A stretch of 64,000 nucleotides of DNA from Tritrichomonas musculus. Lineage: Eukaryota > Parabasalia > Tritrichomonadida > Tritrichomonadidae. The stretch is taken from positions 2,294,001 through 2,358,000 of the forward strand of contig JAPFFF010000017.1 of NCBI GenBank assembly GCA_039105265.1, given 5' to 3'. Below are positions 10,473 to 22,060 of this stretch, piece after piece; within the stretch, counting starts at the first letter, position 1, and each line of letters opens with the position of its first letter. Both the position numbers and the translations under genes were made by a program. The notes below the pieces were generated by a model. That model worked only from the letters and a program-made list of their open reading frames with translations, was not told the origin of the DNA and did not search any database.

Positions 10473-10899
10473 TAAAAATCAGAAAAAAAAAATTGAAATA
10501 AACTGAATATAATGAGAAATCACATATAAAAAGTTATCCTTTGAATATAAATCAGTAACTTTATCAGAAAATTTGATTCAAGTTTATATCGTTTTAATTT
10601 AATTAAATTTAATAAAAAAATTAATTTTTTCCATATAAATTAAATTTTTAAAATAAATATTTAAAATAATATTATTATTTTAAAAAACAAAATTAAAATA
10701 ATGTTTTTAATTTACTAATAATTGTTTACTTTTCAAAAAGTGAGTATAGTCAAATTTTGAATATTTTTTCTTAAAAAGTGAAATGAAAAAAACATATCTC
10801 ATTTTAAATATAAAAAAATAATAAAATACAATTTTTTTGGAAAACAAAGAATAAAATAAAAAAGGATCTTTAATGAGTTTTTTTTTTACCTTCAATTAT
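10473..10899. other. Intergenic, AT-rich
   Basis: About 430 bases upstream of the RhoGAP gene and before the region of decayed scraps. Only A/T runs and weak symmetric stretches near 10660 are visible. Confidence 0.35.
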
Positions 10900-12580
10900 A
10901 CATTTATTTTATACGAAATAATGAATATGTTGAATAATTTTGATAATTATGGTACTTTTTTGGATAAGATCTTTGCCAACATTGGCATCGTTATTTCAAA
11001 GACAATCTTTTTCGACGTTAACGATTACAGTAGCATTTTTTTGGATAAAATATGATGCTCAAAGAATATCATCGAAATTAATTGCACAAAATGTATCATA
11101 ATATTGAATGTTTTGAACTAGGTACTGATGATTGTGAAATAAAAGATTGTTTTTATAATAGTGCAATTTGTTGTTTTGGTGATGAATTAGTTTATTATTG
11201 GTTTACCAGTACAAATTACAATTTTAATTTGATCATTCCAATGACTAAACAAGAAACTGGAAAAAAAAAAAAACTCTAGTTACAAAGAGAAATTAGGGGA
11301 ATTTCTCATTTTGGCGAAATTCATAAGAAATGGCTTAATTTATAAATTAAACTTATAATTTATTCGTTCAACAATACCTAAACTTGAATAAAGAGGTATT
11401 GTTAAAAAAGTTTGATTCATATAGTAAAGACGCATCCATCAAATTTTCTTTCTACAAGTTGCCAAGTAATTCCATTCGAATTTAAAAAATCATTTATTTC
11501 TTGTGAACAAAAACCTTTTTCATCATCACCTGTTAAAAAAGTTGGTTTCATTCCTTGTTCAAATAAAGAATTTAAAGCATTGATAAAAGAAATTAAAGAC
11601 TTTTGACCTTGAACCATTTTTTTATTTGGATCACCAAAGCATTCTCTACCTAAAGGAATTGCATATTGCTATTGCTATATCTTACAGTTAGGTTTGATCA
11701 GAACTATGATCTACTTATAAAAATGTATATTCAAATTTAGTCGGAATTCATTAACATGAGTAAAAAAAAAAAAAACTTTTTTTTTTTTAATTTAATTAAT
11801 TTGTAGAAGCCAGAAGCATCTTTATGCAGCTGAATGAACAACCTACGCCAGGTGATAGAAACATCTTTATTGAACCAAGTGAAATACATGATGGACAACA
11901 TGAAAATACGAAAAAACATTGGATTAAACAAGAAATTGAACTGTTCCCGAGGAAAATACATGGAAGAAAAGGAATGTTTCTTGTTTATTCAATATAAATG
12001 ATGATTTTAAAAAAGTTCTGAGAAGATCATACATTCAAACATTTGATGATGGAATAAGAACATCTATATTTCATTTTGTCCATCATGAACTAAGATTTTA
12101 TATTTCAGTTTGTGTTTCATTTGTAATTCATATATATGCTTCTGATTTTTGGGTATTTGAAAATTGAGTAATAAAGAATTTATTCTTTAATAAGAAGCCG
12201 AAATTTCAGCTACATTATTTTTTTAAACTGAAAATTAGCAAATTATCTCCAGGAACAGGTGCAATATTTTATTAAACAAACATTTAAATTGCGCATGTAT
12301 TCATGATTATCAAACATTCTCAATTTTTATATCATAAGACTAATTGAAAATGGTTTGAATCATAACGATGGTACTGAATTTTGGTTTGAATATTATCATA
12401 TATTTTATCAATCAAAACGAAAAGCCGTAACTTGTTTGAAAGATTTACAAAATAATCTAAAAGGATACATCCAGTTAAATATAGATGGCTTACACAAGAA
12501 AAAAAATTATGCAAAGTCTTATGAAATATTAAATATTTTATTTAGAGGTGAGGCTTCGGATATTTTTGGTATTTTTTAAT
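10900..12580. pseudogene. Cluster of decayed coding scraps, possibly a virus-like (Polinton/Maverick) fossil
   Basis: Several stretches with protein-like composition on both strands lie between non-coding segments, near 10920-11270, 11412-11617 (minus), 11824-12170 and 12355-12579. The minus-strand scrap resembles the middle of a DDE integrase core (Phe-Leu-Thr-Gly-Asp-Asp-Glu-Lys-Gly-Phe). That would fit a Maverick/Polinton, or another integrase-bearing element. The others are unassigned. The cluster is broken many times over and no ends or target duplication are visible. A short encoded motif, Asn-Asp-Asp-Phe-Lys-Lys, recurs near 12000 and inside the terminal-repeat element at 5975, hinting at a shared source. 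Confidence 0.35.
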
Positions 12581-12754
12581 AATATTAATAAATATTATTT
12601 TATTCCAGAATTAAATGCTATTTATGATAATTTCACTAATATTTTTTCAAGATTTTTAGCTATAAATCTATTTTTAAAATTGAATTGCTTATATAATACT
12701 ATAATTTCAATTTTATCTTAATAAAAAAATTATATTTACTCAAAATAATAAATA

Positions 12755-12925
12755 GGGGATTTTCGAAAAAAATACTTTTTGCTAAAAAAATTAAGTTTTT
12801 CCAAAAAAAGTAGTTTTTTCGGAAAACGTTTAGAATGATTTTGATATATTCCAAATTGAACACTTTTCGGACATTTTTGCCTCAATTGTTAATCGTCAAA
12901 TTTTCTTAAAGGAGTATCAAAAAGT
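12755..12925. repeat. Left terminal inverted repeat of the MULE
   Basis: It matches the reverse complement of 15915-16083 in a chain of blocks with small gaps, starting GGGG followed by TTTTCG and A-runs and including ACACTTTTCGGACATTTT near 12862. Confidence 0.7.
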
Positions 12926-13181
12926 CAAATTGAAAATATATACCAACATTTCAAGTAAAATGTAAAATATTTTAATATTAAAATAAACAATAATTTATAA
13001 AAATTCTAATTTATTTGATCATTTTCTTTTAAAATACTGAGAGAAAAAAAATCGCACAAAAACTCATATGAAAACAACAATAGGAACCATTATTTCAATT
13101 CTTAATTTTATCGGTATCATTTCAATATATATTTGTTCAGCTAACCATAATTTTGTGAGGGAGAGAAAAAAACGGCTCGTA

Positions 13182-13195
13182 TCACTTATATAATG
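13182..13195 (+). promoter_or_regulatory. Initiator-like motif before the MULE transposase start
   Basis: TCACTTATATAATG ends with the start codon. The TCA-pyrimidine-T-T core agrees with the trichomonad initiator (TCAYTWYTCATTA), normally within about 20 bases of the ATG. Confidence 0.35.
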
Positions 13196-14683
13196 GATGC
13201 AATTGATTATGACTTATTGGTATTCCAAACTGATATGTACCTCCCGGACGCCTTTGATAGTGATCACAGCCTGAAATTTTTTGAGATCAAACCGTCTAAA
13301 CAGCAAATATGGGATTTCACATTATTATCATGCTTCCTTAACTCTTTTCCTTCTTTTTTCAAAAACAAACGTTCTCCTTTTCAGGTAGATTTCTCAAATC
13401 AAAGTTATAATGCTCGTTTTCTTTTCAAAGATTCAGATTCTTCATTTGAAATCAGAATTGGCAATTCAATAACAGTTATTGGAAACCTTTCTTTTTTAAA
13501 AACATTTTTTACTCGACAATCACAAAATTTATTCTCATGTTTACGCAAATGGTATAAATTTAGGTCTCATCCTGTTTTTCAGGAACATATTTATTATAAT
13601 TATTCGATTACTGGAATAAGTAATGAAACAGAATGTTTGTTATTCCATAAACCTTTATTATTTTGCTTAAAAGATAATTTTACTCCAATTTTCAGGTTCT
13701 TTGCTAAAAATATTCAAAAAGTGGGACTGCCAGAAACACATGACACTTTTTCAATTCAAGAATATATTTCATTGTTCTCAAAAAGAAAAGAAAATTGTTT
13801 TAACACATTGGATTTATTAAAAGAGAATTTGAAAGGACTTTTATATCTCACAATTCAAAAATCCCAGATAAGACACCATTTAGCAAAAGTTGAATTCAAT
13901 GGTGAGCAGTATTATATAATTAAAGGATTATACATTTTGCCTTTTTCGCAGTCAATATTAACAAAGAATGAAAATTCAATAGATGGAATAATAACTGATA
14001 CCACTTGGAGGATACTACCGAATTATGTCACTTCCATTATGATGGCCTCGTCAAAAAATACAGGTATTCCGATTTCTTTTTCCTTTGGTCATTCAGAAGA
14101 CAAAGAAATTTACGAGCTTCATTTTGATGGTTTTGAAAGGTTTACAACAGTCAAACTCAATTCTTTTGTCTTCGAGAGTGACCAAGGAACTGCATTAAAG
14201 GCAGTTTTTAAAGATAAAAAAATTAAATACTTTATATGCTTGCGGCATTTATTGGTTAATTTGAAATTTAACCAAATTTCTTTCGCAATTAGAAATATTT
14301 TATTTTGTACATCAATTGATGAATTGGACAGAGCTTTTGAATTTTATTCAAAAATGTTTTCTGAAATTAAAGAGCCTCAAATGCAAAAGAAAAGAGACGG
14401 TTTATTAGAAAAAGTTGGCTTGATGTTTCATGATTATCAAATTATGATTTGTAATCAAGAGCGTTGGGAACAGGTTTCTTTGAATGAAAGACAGAAATTT
14501 AAAATGCCATCAACAACCAACGCTCTTGAGTCATGCCACGGGCACCTGAATGAAAAAACGAAAAGAAGAAAGAACTTTTTTCAATCTATTTTTAAAATTG
14601 CTCAGCATTTGATCCAAAAATGCACATCAATTGAAAAGAGTATTCAGCACAACTATCAATTTGCTATAAAAAAAAACAATTGA
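13193..14683 (+). CDS. MULE transposase catalytic region
   Basis: A 496-residue protein. The MULE core is clear: first catalytic Asp in Ile-Ile-Thr-Asp-Thr-Thr-Trp (about residue 266), second in Glu-Ser-Asp-Gln-Gly-Thr-Ala-Leu-Lys (about 330), then Cys-Leu-Arg-His-Leu-Leu-Val. The late segment Pro-Ser-Thr-Thr-Asn-Ala-Leu-Glu-Ser-Cys-His-Gly-His probably carries the catalytic Glu. The enzyme would cut and move the element by acting on its terminal repeats. The frame ends at 14683 right after a nine-A run (Ile-Lys-Lys-Asn-Asn-stop). The family's C-terminal zinc finger continues in the next frame, so one base in that run separates the parts. A second, more broken relative lies at 18531-22060. 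Confidence 0.85.
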   Translation: MDAIDYDLLVFQTDMYLPDAFDSDHSLKFFEIKPSKQQIWDFTLLSCFLNSFPSFFKNKRSPFQVDFSNQSYNARFLFKDSDSSFEIRIGNSITVIGNLSFLKTFFTRQSQNLFSCLRKWYKFRSHPVFQEHIYYNYSITGISNETECLLFHKPLLFCLKDNFTPIFRFFAKNIQKVGLPETHDTFSIQEYISLFSKRKENCFNTLDLLKENLKGLLYLTIQKSQIRHHLAKVEFNGEQYYIIKGLYILPFSQSILTKNENSIDGIITDTTWRILPNYVTSIMMASSKNTGIPISFSFGHSEDKEIYELHFDGFERFTTVKLNSFVFESDQGTALKAVFKDKKIKYFICLRHLLVNLKFNQISFAIRNILFCTSIDELDRAFEFYSKMFSEIKEPQMQKKRDGLLEKVGLMFHDYQIMICNQERWEQVSLNERQKFKMPSTTNALESCHGHLNEKTKRRKNFFQSIFKIAQHLIQKCTSIEKSIQHNYQFAIKKNN

Positions 14684-15161
14684 TCATTTAAGAAAAATCC
14701 TTTTGGTAAGAATAGATCAAGAAATTGTATCATATAATACAACTAAATCATCATGTATGTGTAGTGAGAACAAACTTTTGTCATCAATAATGGGAATTGA
14801 CATACCATGTTGCCATCGTTACTACTTAGGATGTCAATTCCCACCATGCCCAGATGCTATACTTAATAAGGAAATGCAGTGGAACGAATTAATCATTGAA
14901 TTCAATGTGCTTGAAGATGATCCAACAATTCCTCAGAATTCTATTCAATACGCTGATAAAAAATATGCAACTGAAATGATACATCGTTACAGTAAAGTTA
15001 AAAAAAGAGAAACAATAAACAAATACGTCGAAGATAACTACGTTATAGCAGAAGATGAAGATTTTATTTTATCTAAACCTTGCTCAGTTTTATCTTTAAT
15101 TAATGATGGCATTGAACATTTCAATGAGCAAAAACAGAAATCGAATAAGAATGAAGATTAA
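14676..15161 (+). pseudogene. C-terminal SWIM-like zinc finger part of the MULE transposase, out of frame
   Basis: This frame has no convincing ATG and takes over exactly where the core ends. It opens with Ile-Asp-His-Leu-Arg-Lys and reaches Ser-Cys-Met-Cys-Ser, then, about 17 residues on, Pro-Cys-Cys-His-Arg. The spacing Cys-x-Cys ... Cys-x-His is that of a SWIM zinc finger, which follows the catalytic core in many MULE transposases. An acidic tail ends the protein. One base difference in the preceding poly-A run would put both parts in frame. Either the copy is inactivated, or the run was miscounted in sequencing, or slippage joins them. Confidence 0.7.
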
Positions 15162-15914
15162 TAAAAATTAATTTAATAAATCATTAATGATTTAAAATTT
15201 TTCTTTTTAAAAAATGCTTGAAAATTGAAAAACAATTAAAAACTGTCTTAAAAATTGAATTAGACGAGAAAAATTATCATTTTTTAAAAGATCATTTTTT
15301 AAAAGATCATTTAAAAATCTTAAAGATGATATATAATGTAAAAATTTTTTTGATACTTGAAAAATGGAGGAAATGCGCTATATAATATGAATTAAAATCA
15401 ATGAATATAGTAATTATTGAAAATTCGGAAAATTGGAATTTTTTTTAAACAATTGAGTTGATTTATTCTGAAGTCTAAAAACAGATAATAAAAGTAGGTT
15501 TGGAACTATTCGTATAGTCAAACAAAACAATGAAATTATGCATATTCTCTGAATTTGAAAGAATATTTACCTTAGTTATGTTGATTAAAAAGAAAACAAA
15601 TAAATATTTCCCCATTTAATGATTTTAATGGCATGCGGTTATATCAATTTAACATTTAGGATGAATTGAAAAGGAATCAATATAAATATAAAAATGTTTA
15701 TTTGGAAGCCGAGTAAATGTCCCATAATTCTTGAAGCTATGGCATTTTAAATAGGTATGAAAGTTATTACGAGAATCAAAAACATTTTGGTGATGAGAAA
15801 AAATCGAAAAGTTATAATTAATATAAAACACGTTATATTTAAAAATAGTTAACAAAATAAATATTATTAAATATATTAACTTTTTGTGTTAATTTTATCC
15901 TAAAAATTGTAACT

Positions 15915-16083
15915 TTTTAAGAGTAAAAAATTGTGAAGAAAATATCCGAAAAGTGTGAACTTTTTAATATATCATGATTTTTGATCTTCCAGCCAAATAA
16001 ATTCACAAAAATGTTTCCGAAAAATCAACTTTTTTCTGAAAAATTATATTTTTTTCGAAAAAACTTTTTTTTCGAAAAACCCC
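15915..16083. repeat. Right terminal inverted repeat of the MULE
   Basis: Inverse of 12755-12925. It carries repeated TTTTTTCGAAAAA blocks and ends CGAAAAACCCC at 16083. Confidence 0.7.
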
Positions 16084-16525
16084 TAATAGTTTAATTATCA
16101 ATATTTAATATATAGATGTGAATATAATATTAAAATCTTCGACTAAGAATTATAAATCAAATAATGATTTTTTATGATTTAACTAACTATCATCTTATTA
16201 TAAGCATGATTCTTTTGGTAAATTATTGATAAATATTAAAATAAATACTTTTTGTTATGGTGATACCAAAATAAAGACAAATGAAATCATTTGGATATTT
16301 GTGAAGTTTACATCATTAACGTATATAGAATAATATTCAATATTTTCCCATTCATTATTGTGATGTAAATAATTGGCCCTACCGTTTGCATTCATATTAA
16401 TAAGGGATTTATTGTTTATTTAAATCATATTTTTTATATTATTTTTGGTTCGTTTCTAAGATATTCAAAAAATAAATAAATTTGGCCGATTATATCACAA
16501 TTTTTTTTTACAATTTAGTATATAG
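16084..16525. other. Intergenic, AT-rich
   Basis: About 440 bases between the MULE end and the broken BspA-like gene. No open frame or repeat is supported. Confidence 0.35.
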
Positions 16526-18141
16526 ATGTCCGATTTAAATCATATTCGGAAGAATAGAAAACTAAAAAAAGAACAAAATCGTTCAAGATCTGTTACAAAT
16601 TTATTTTCAAAACGCCAGGCAATTCAAAGTGAGCAAAAAACAGATATAATCGAAAATGAAACAAGTAAACGATATCATCCAAAAAAAAAAGAGTTGGTGA
16701 TACTAAACAAAGGACTAAATTGCTATTATTCCCTAAAAGATCTAATGAGAGAAATTTAATTCTATGCCAAACATCTCAAGCTCTTGATTTAATATCTCCT
16801 CATTGGTCGGGAAAAAATATCATATGATGGTTTAAAAATAATAAAAAGCAATATTTTGCTCAAAAAAGCATTGTTCAATTAAATATTCAAAGAAATCAGT
16901 GTTTTTCTGCAATAAACAAAACCAGTGATCAAAAAGATTCTATAATAGAAATTGTTCAAAGCAACCTTGTTTTTGATTTGAAAAAAGATGAGAAAACAGC
17001 CAAGGTAATTGGATGTATTAATTCATGTAGCAACATTGTCATTCCGCATTCTATTGAGTATGAATCTACAAAATACATTGTGAAAAGCATTTCACAAAGT
17101 TCATTCAAAGACTCAGAATCTATCAAAATGATTTTATTTGCAAATTCAACGATTGAAACTCTTTTATTTACATCAAATGTTTCTCAACTAGATGATGGAT
17201 GGTGTTATAATACTCCAGCTTTATCCAAAACAACAATTGTTCCAAATAATGAGTATTTTTTAAGTATTGATAATAAAATGATTCTTGGAAATAGTAATCT
17301 TTATAGTGATGGGTATGACATTCTTGTTTTTGTTAGTCGTGATGCTAAAACTATTACAATACCATCATTTATTAAACAAATATCATCATATGCATTTCAA
17401 CATTCTCATATAGAAAGTATATTTATTCCACGACATGTCATAAAAATATGTGAAGGTGCTTTTGACCATTGTGAAAAATTTCGAAATGTTGAATTTGAAA
17501 AAAAACTCAGAACTCCAAACAATTGAACAGGATGCATTCTGAGAATCGCTAATACATAGTATCAATTTTCCATTAAGTTATTTAAATCATAAAGAAAACA
17601 TTTTAAATTCATTAAATTCAGAAGAATTGGCTGCATCGATTCGTGAAACTGATGATTCAAAATCAGCCATTTCAATTGAGAAAGATTGTATTAATATCAT
17701 TCAAACAGAAGGATTTAAGGCAATAATAGAAAAAGTCAGAAATAAATTTATGAAGCAAGACATTGTTGAAACTAAGGGAATTTATAAAGTTTTTGATAAA
17801 TACTTAAGTGGTAAGATTCCTCTATTAATTTATATAATAATCAACTGTATTTTAGAAAATCCAATCTTATTGAATCGTACAATTGCATTATTCAGGCACA
17901 TTCAAAGAAATCATTCGAATGTATTTATAGAATCTTTTAGCTTAGCTCTTCAGCAATGTAGAATAGATAATAGTGAAATAAGTTTTCAAATTCTTTTAAT
18001 TATTGAAAGTTGTTATGGTTCATATATATTGAATAAAAATGATGTAGACGAAATACTTAATTATTACATAAATAATAATGAATTATATCTTATTCCTTTT
18101 ATCATAAATGAAAGATTTGTAATTCCTGAAAAAGATTCTTT
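16526..18141 (+). pseudogene. Broken BspA-like leucine-rich-repeat gene with unknown N- and C-terminal parts
   Basis: It begins with ATG and a basic, Arg/Lys-rich N-terminus. The frame is lost at a ten-A run near 16681-16690; coding continues in the next frame (Leu-Ile-Ser-Pro-His-Trp-Ser-Gly-Lys) to a TGA at about 16824, then resumes. At 16940-17520 the sequence is a BspA-type LRR (LRR_5), with Val-Phe-Asp-Leu-Lys-Lys-Asp-Glu-Lys-Thr-Ala-Lys and repeats such as Ile-Thr-Ile-Pro-Ser-Phe-Ile. After another shift and an in-frame TGA near 17540 it continues into an alpha-helical region (about 17627-18141) like the helical segment before ankyrin repeats in trichomonad proteins; that part is unassigned. 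BspA-like proteins are expanded surface or adhesion candidates in trichomonads. The end near 18142 coincides with an inverted repeat that frames the next transposon. Confidence 0.6.
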
Positions 18142-18179
18142 GATAGATTTCTCTGCTTCCTCTTTTTGTCCAAATTTTT
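18142..18179. repeat. Left arm of an inverted repeat framing the second MULE
   Basis: GATAGATTTCTCTGCTTCCT and the following T-rich GTCCAA block match the reverse complement of 22354-22392 with about three or four mismatches in 38 bases. A second partial GTCCAATTTTTTT copy lies near 18213. It may be the transposon terminus or a repeat the transposon inserted beside. Confidence 0.5.
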
Positions 18180-18530
18180 ACAAAAGTGATATGACCACTT
18201 CCCATTTTTGTCCAATTTTTTTCCTTCTTTTTTATTAATAAAGATGGAATATATAAAGAGTATAAATAATAATTATTCTAATAAAATCAATATTTAATTA
18301 AAAAAAGTATTTTTATATAAAATGTTGCATTTTTAAATAGTAAAAAGTTCATATGGAGCTTTTATTTATGATTTTTGTCTTAGTTTTTAATTGATAAGCT
18401 GCTATTATCACTGATTATTGAAGTCTTCTCCCGAAATTTTTTTATATTTACAAATAATCATGAATAGATTTATAGAATATAAATAGCCTCATAGAAAAAA
18501 TTCAAAAGACAGCAAACTTTTTGAATAGAA

Positions 18531-20231
18531 TTATTCCAATTCTTTAATTTCTTCATCATCATCGATATCTCTGAATATGCCACTGAATTTATAAATGCCA
18601 GAAGAAACTGCGGAATAAAAAGATGAGGGAAGAGAGCCAATAAAGGTATCATCATGCTGTAATTTTGTTATCTATGTTTCATTTAGATATTCAATAATTA
18701 GAGGAAGTTTTACTTTGCATTGGCTAAACTTTTTGATAGTTTTAGCGGCATGCTTCATCAAAAAGTCAATATATTTATCATTTTTATTTTTTTTTTTTTG
18801 GGAGTAATTTCATTATATTCAATTTTATTTTCATCTTCTAGCTGAAAAATTGGGCGATATTTCAATTTTGTATGATATAATGCAGATTCCAATGCAACTT
18901 CTCCGCATTCGCAACTGATCATTGTAGATTTATAATAACTGCATTCTCTGAGTAATTCATTGTCACTTTTTGATATAACTTTTCTCTTACTTTTATTAAT
19001 TGTGTATTCAAAATTTTTTTTCAGTAACATTTTGAAATGAGATGTTTTTATATTTGACCATTTTATTTATTTTTTCATTGCATTAAAAAAATTACGACGT
19101 CTTTTAACGTTCTCATTAATGTGGCCATGAGAAGATTCAAGGGAGTTAGTTGTTGACGGCATTGCCTGTGGAATTCTCTTAAGAAGAGAAACTTGTTCCC
19201 ATCGTTCTTTATCTGAGATCTCAACTTTTTCAATAAAGGTCAATCCAACTTTTTCTGAAGCATTCAAAAGTTCTTTTTTTTTCTTTATAAATTCTTTATT
19301 ATTATTTATTTCTTTATATTGAAATAGGAATTGGTTGAATTCTTCACTATAAGCAGCAATGCATGTATCAAAATCTTTTTGGCAGCGACATTTCACAATT
19401 GTTCCAATTTGAAAATTAAAAATGTTACTTTTCAAGCCTACTAACAAATGACGGTTACAAACGAGATTTTGAATTTTGTTTTTGGTGAAAAAAGCTTTTA
19501 AAGCTTTACCTTGATCTGATTCAAATTTATATTTTGATAAATCTATCATTAGTTTTTGGTAAAAAGTGTCATAAATACGTTGATAAATTTCTTCTGATTC
19601 GGTCAATGAAAAAGAAAATGCGATTGGCACTCCAACATTATAAATAGAGGCCATTAGAATTGCCGTTACAAATGTCGGAAGTGCCATGAATGTGGTATCC
19701 AAGAGAAAACCAGAAATAATTTTACTGCTTTTTTCAATTATTGTTGAAGCATAATTAGAAATATAAATTCCTCCCAAAATTCTCCATTTCTCATCATTAT
19801 AATCGATTATCGGGAATTTTCTTAGCTCAGGACTATCATGTGCAATGTCAAATTTTACATAACCGTCAAATGACTTTTTGAATGCATCAAAAGATGTATC
19901 GGCTTCTTTTTCTGGGCGTTTTACAAAAGTTTGAATAAAATCATTTATAAACGAATTTTCATTTAATTTTGGGAATTTTTTCTCAAACCATAAATAGTGG
20001 CATAAATAATTATATGAATTTGTAAATAATTCCGGAGGATCAGGGATGCACCAAGAGCGGCTCGAGCGTGCTCGAGCAATGTCAGATTCTTGCTCATTAA
20101 AATGGTTTTCAAGCATTTGACATTGCTCGAGTTTGCTCGTAATGAACTGATTTTTAATGATAAAAATTCTATTTTCGAGCAGTTTTTCGAGCGCTCTAAA
20201 TAATAAAAAGCTCTGGTTCGAAATTTTATAT

Positions 20232-20277
<46 letters not shown>

Positions 20278-22060
20278 AATTTAGTATCATGTGATTCATA
20301 TATGAATATAATAAATTTATTTGAAATTTTGTAAAATAGAAAGAGAATTTATATCATTTTTTATAAATAATTCATTTATTTCCAAAAATATAAATAATAA
20401 TAATTATTATCATATATATATCAATAAATGAGGTTTTAATTAATCCTTAAATATTTTAAAGATCAATATTTTCCAAACTTAAATTTGTGGATATGATTTT
20501 CAATATAGTCCTGTTGAATTTAAGAGAATAATTTGATGATATCGATTTTAATACTTTTAATATTTTGTGTTAAAAACCAAACAATACAATTAGTCTCATG
20601 ATATAAAATGAATTTTAGGGCGATTTCTTCTACCAAATAGATTTAAATTCATCAAATTTTTAAAAATACGAATGGAACAAATACTACGATGATTTATTCA
20701 TGAATACTCATTTTTTGATATAAAATATTTCTAAATTTCTTTTTTCAAATATTAAACTTAAATACTTGGTGTGAAATATGCATTTGAAAATAGAAAATGC
20801 GGATGATTTTGAGCTCTTTTATTGCTTTGTTTTAATTGATTATTAGAATCTCATTCTTTTAAAAAGAACGCCTATATATATAAGAATTTAAACTCTCCTT
20901 AAAATTTGATTATATGCTTTTCTTTTGTATGAATTTAATGATGCTTTTGATATAATATTTTGGTAAATTTCAGGCCAGATAAGAATTGTAAATTTATTTT
21001 ATAACATCAGAATTTTCAATTTTTTGTAAGCATTACATCTAAGAACGGAATTACTTTGATTCAAAATTGATTTGTAAAAAATGTCAATGTCGTATTATAT
21101 TATCATTGAAATAATTAAACAAAAATGATTATTTAATGAAAAAAAATTGAGTATTGATTTTTTTACGTAAAATTTTAAATTTTTAAATCCGATCCTTTTC
21201 GTCTTATGAATGCCGTTTTATAGCAAAATATTGTTAACTATATAGAAAAAGTGTTTACTGTATATTTAAATCATTAATTTCCCAATTTCAACTACCTGAT
21301 AACATAAAATATTATCTTTTTAAAAAACATTAAGGAAAATGAATTTTTTTAATTTAAATATATTTAAAATAATAAATTATACTATATTTTCCCTTTTTTT
21401 TCAAAAAAAAAAATATTTATTCATAAACTTTTTCTCACCCTTAAAAAAAAAAAAAAAAAAAAAAGGAATATGAAAATTTCGAACCTTAGCTTTTTTAATT
21501 TTTGGGCATTGCTCGAGCAATGCTCGAAAAAGTTCTAATAATAAGCACGTATGGTAATAAAAGTGGAAAATTTGACATTTCTCGAGCATGCTCGAGCAAG
21601 AACTTTTTGCTCGGGCAATGCTCTTGCCCAAAAATCATTTTGGGCAAACCGCTCGGCTCGTGCTCGTAATGCATCCCTGCGGAGGATAATATATAGCGTA
21701 TAAAGAATTAAAAATAATAAAAGTAGATGTATCTTGTATATTAAAAATGATATTATATGAATACATTTCAATTGTTTTTCCCCTTTTATAAACCCGGTTT
21801 CTTTCATCTCTATCTTTCACCACCAATGTAATTTGAGAATTCCAGTATTTAACTATCCATGCTAAATTTGCTTTAACTGCCATTTTGAAATTGGGAAATA
21901 ACTTTGCTTTAATGAAACATTCTGGTTTTTGAGTATCGTATAGTAGTAATTTTGAGGAACCCATTCCTGTACTTTTTATTTGTAAATCCCATGATGGAAA
22001 CAGGCTAAACAACGCAGCAACTTGTTGGCAGTTCCAATCGAAATCAACTTTTTCAGACAT
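18531..22060 (-). pseudogene. Second MULE transposase, broken and interrupted by a hAT-like element
   Basis: N-terminal 124 residues lie at 22060-21688; the core lies at 20032-19067 and holds Leu-Asp-Thr-Thr-Phe, Glu-Ser-Asp-Gln-Gly-Lys-Ala and Pro-Ser-Thr-Thr-Asn-Ser-Leu-Glu-Ser-Ser-His-Gly-His, parallel to the first MULE. A TAA at 19067-19069 interrupts it, but the same frame goes on through a Cys-Glu-Cys segment to 18758. After an A-run it continues in another frame (Asp-Phe-Leu-Met-Lys-His) to about 18531 with one more stop. The gap between the first two parts is exactly the hAT-like element plus one target copy, and the MULE frame is continuous across that site (Tyr-Tyr-Pro-Pro / Glu-Leu-Phe). 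It resembles the 13193 copy but is clearly a different lineage. Confidence 0.8.
20041..21679. mobile_element. Non-autonomous hAT-like element, 1639 bp, inside the second MULE
   Basis: Terminal CAGGGATGCA (20041-20050) is repeated in inverse at 21670-21679, and CGGAGGAT flanks both sides (20033-20040 and 21680-21687), a perfect 8-bp duplication as made by hAT transposases. Both subterminal 200 bases are packed with TGCTCGAGCA-type motifs. Beyond them comes an inverted GGTTCGAAATTTT block, then a 40-T run (20234-20273) facing a 22-A run (21443-21464). The inner 1.1 kb is AT-rich without a transposase. Identical duplications suggest a fairly recent insertion, later than the MULE. Confidence 0.88.

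Larger units (their letters stand above)
12755..16083 (+). mobile_element. MULE (Mutator-like) DNA transposon with long terminal inverted repeats
   Basis: Inverted repeats of roughly 150-190 bp frame the transposase. Left starts GGGGATTTTCGAAAAAAA at 12755; right ends in the inverse of GGGGTTTTTCGAAAAAAA at 16083. Blocks such as TTTTTCGGAAA and ACACTTTTCGGAYATTTT recur in order further in. Long repeats of this kind are typical of Mutator-like elements. Flanks share only TAATA, so the expected 9-bp target duplication is not preserved. Within lie the transposase core and a SWIM-like zinc finger in a second frame. Both repeats have diverged, so insertion is not very recent. Confidence 0.8.

Noticed and set aside
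20041-20299. Poly-lysine-led start of the 410-residue minus-strand frame
   Set aside because: Reading through the hAT-like end and its 40-T run; not an original part of the MULE protein.
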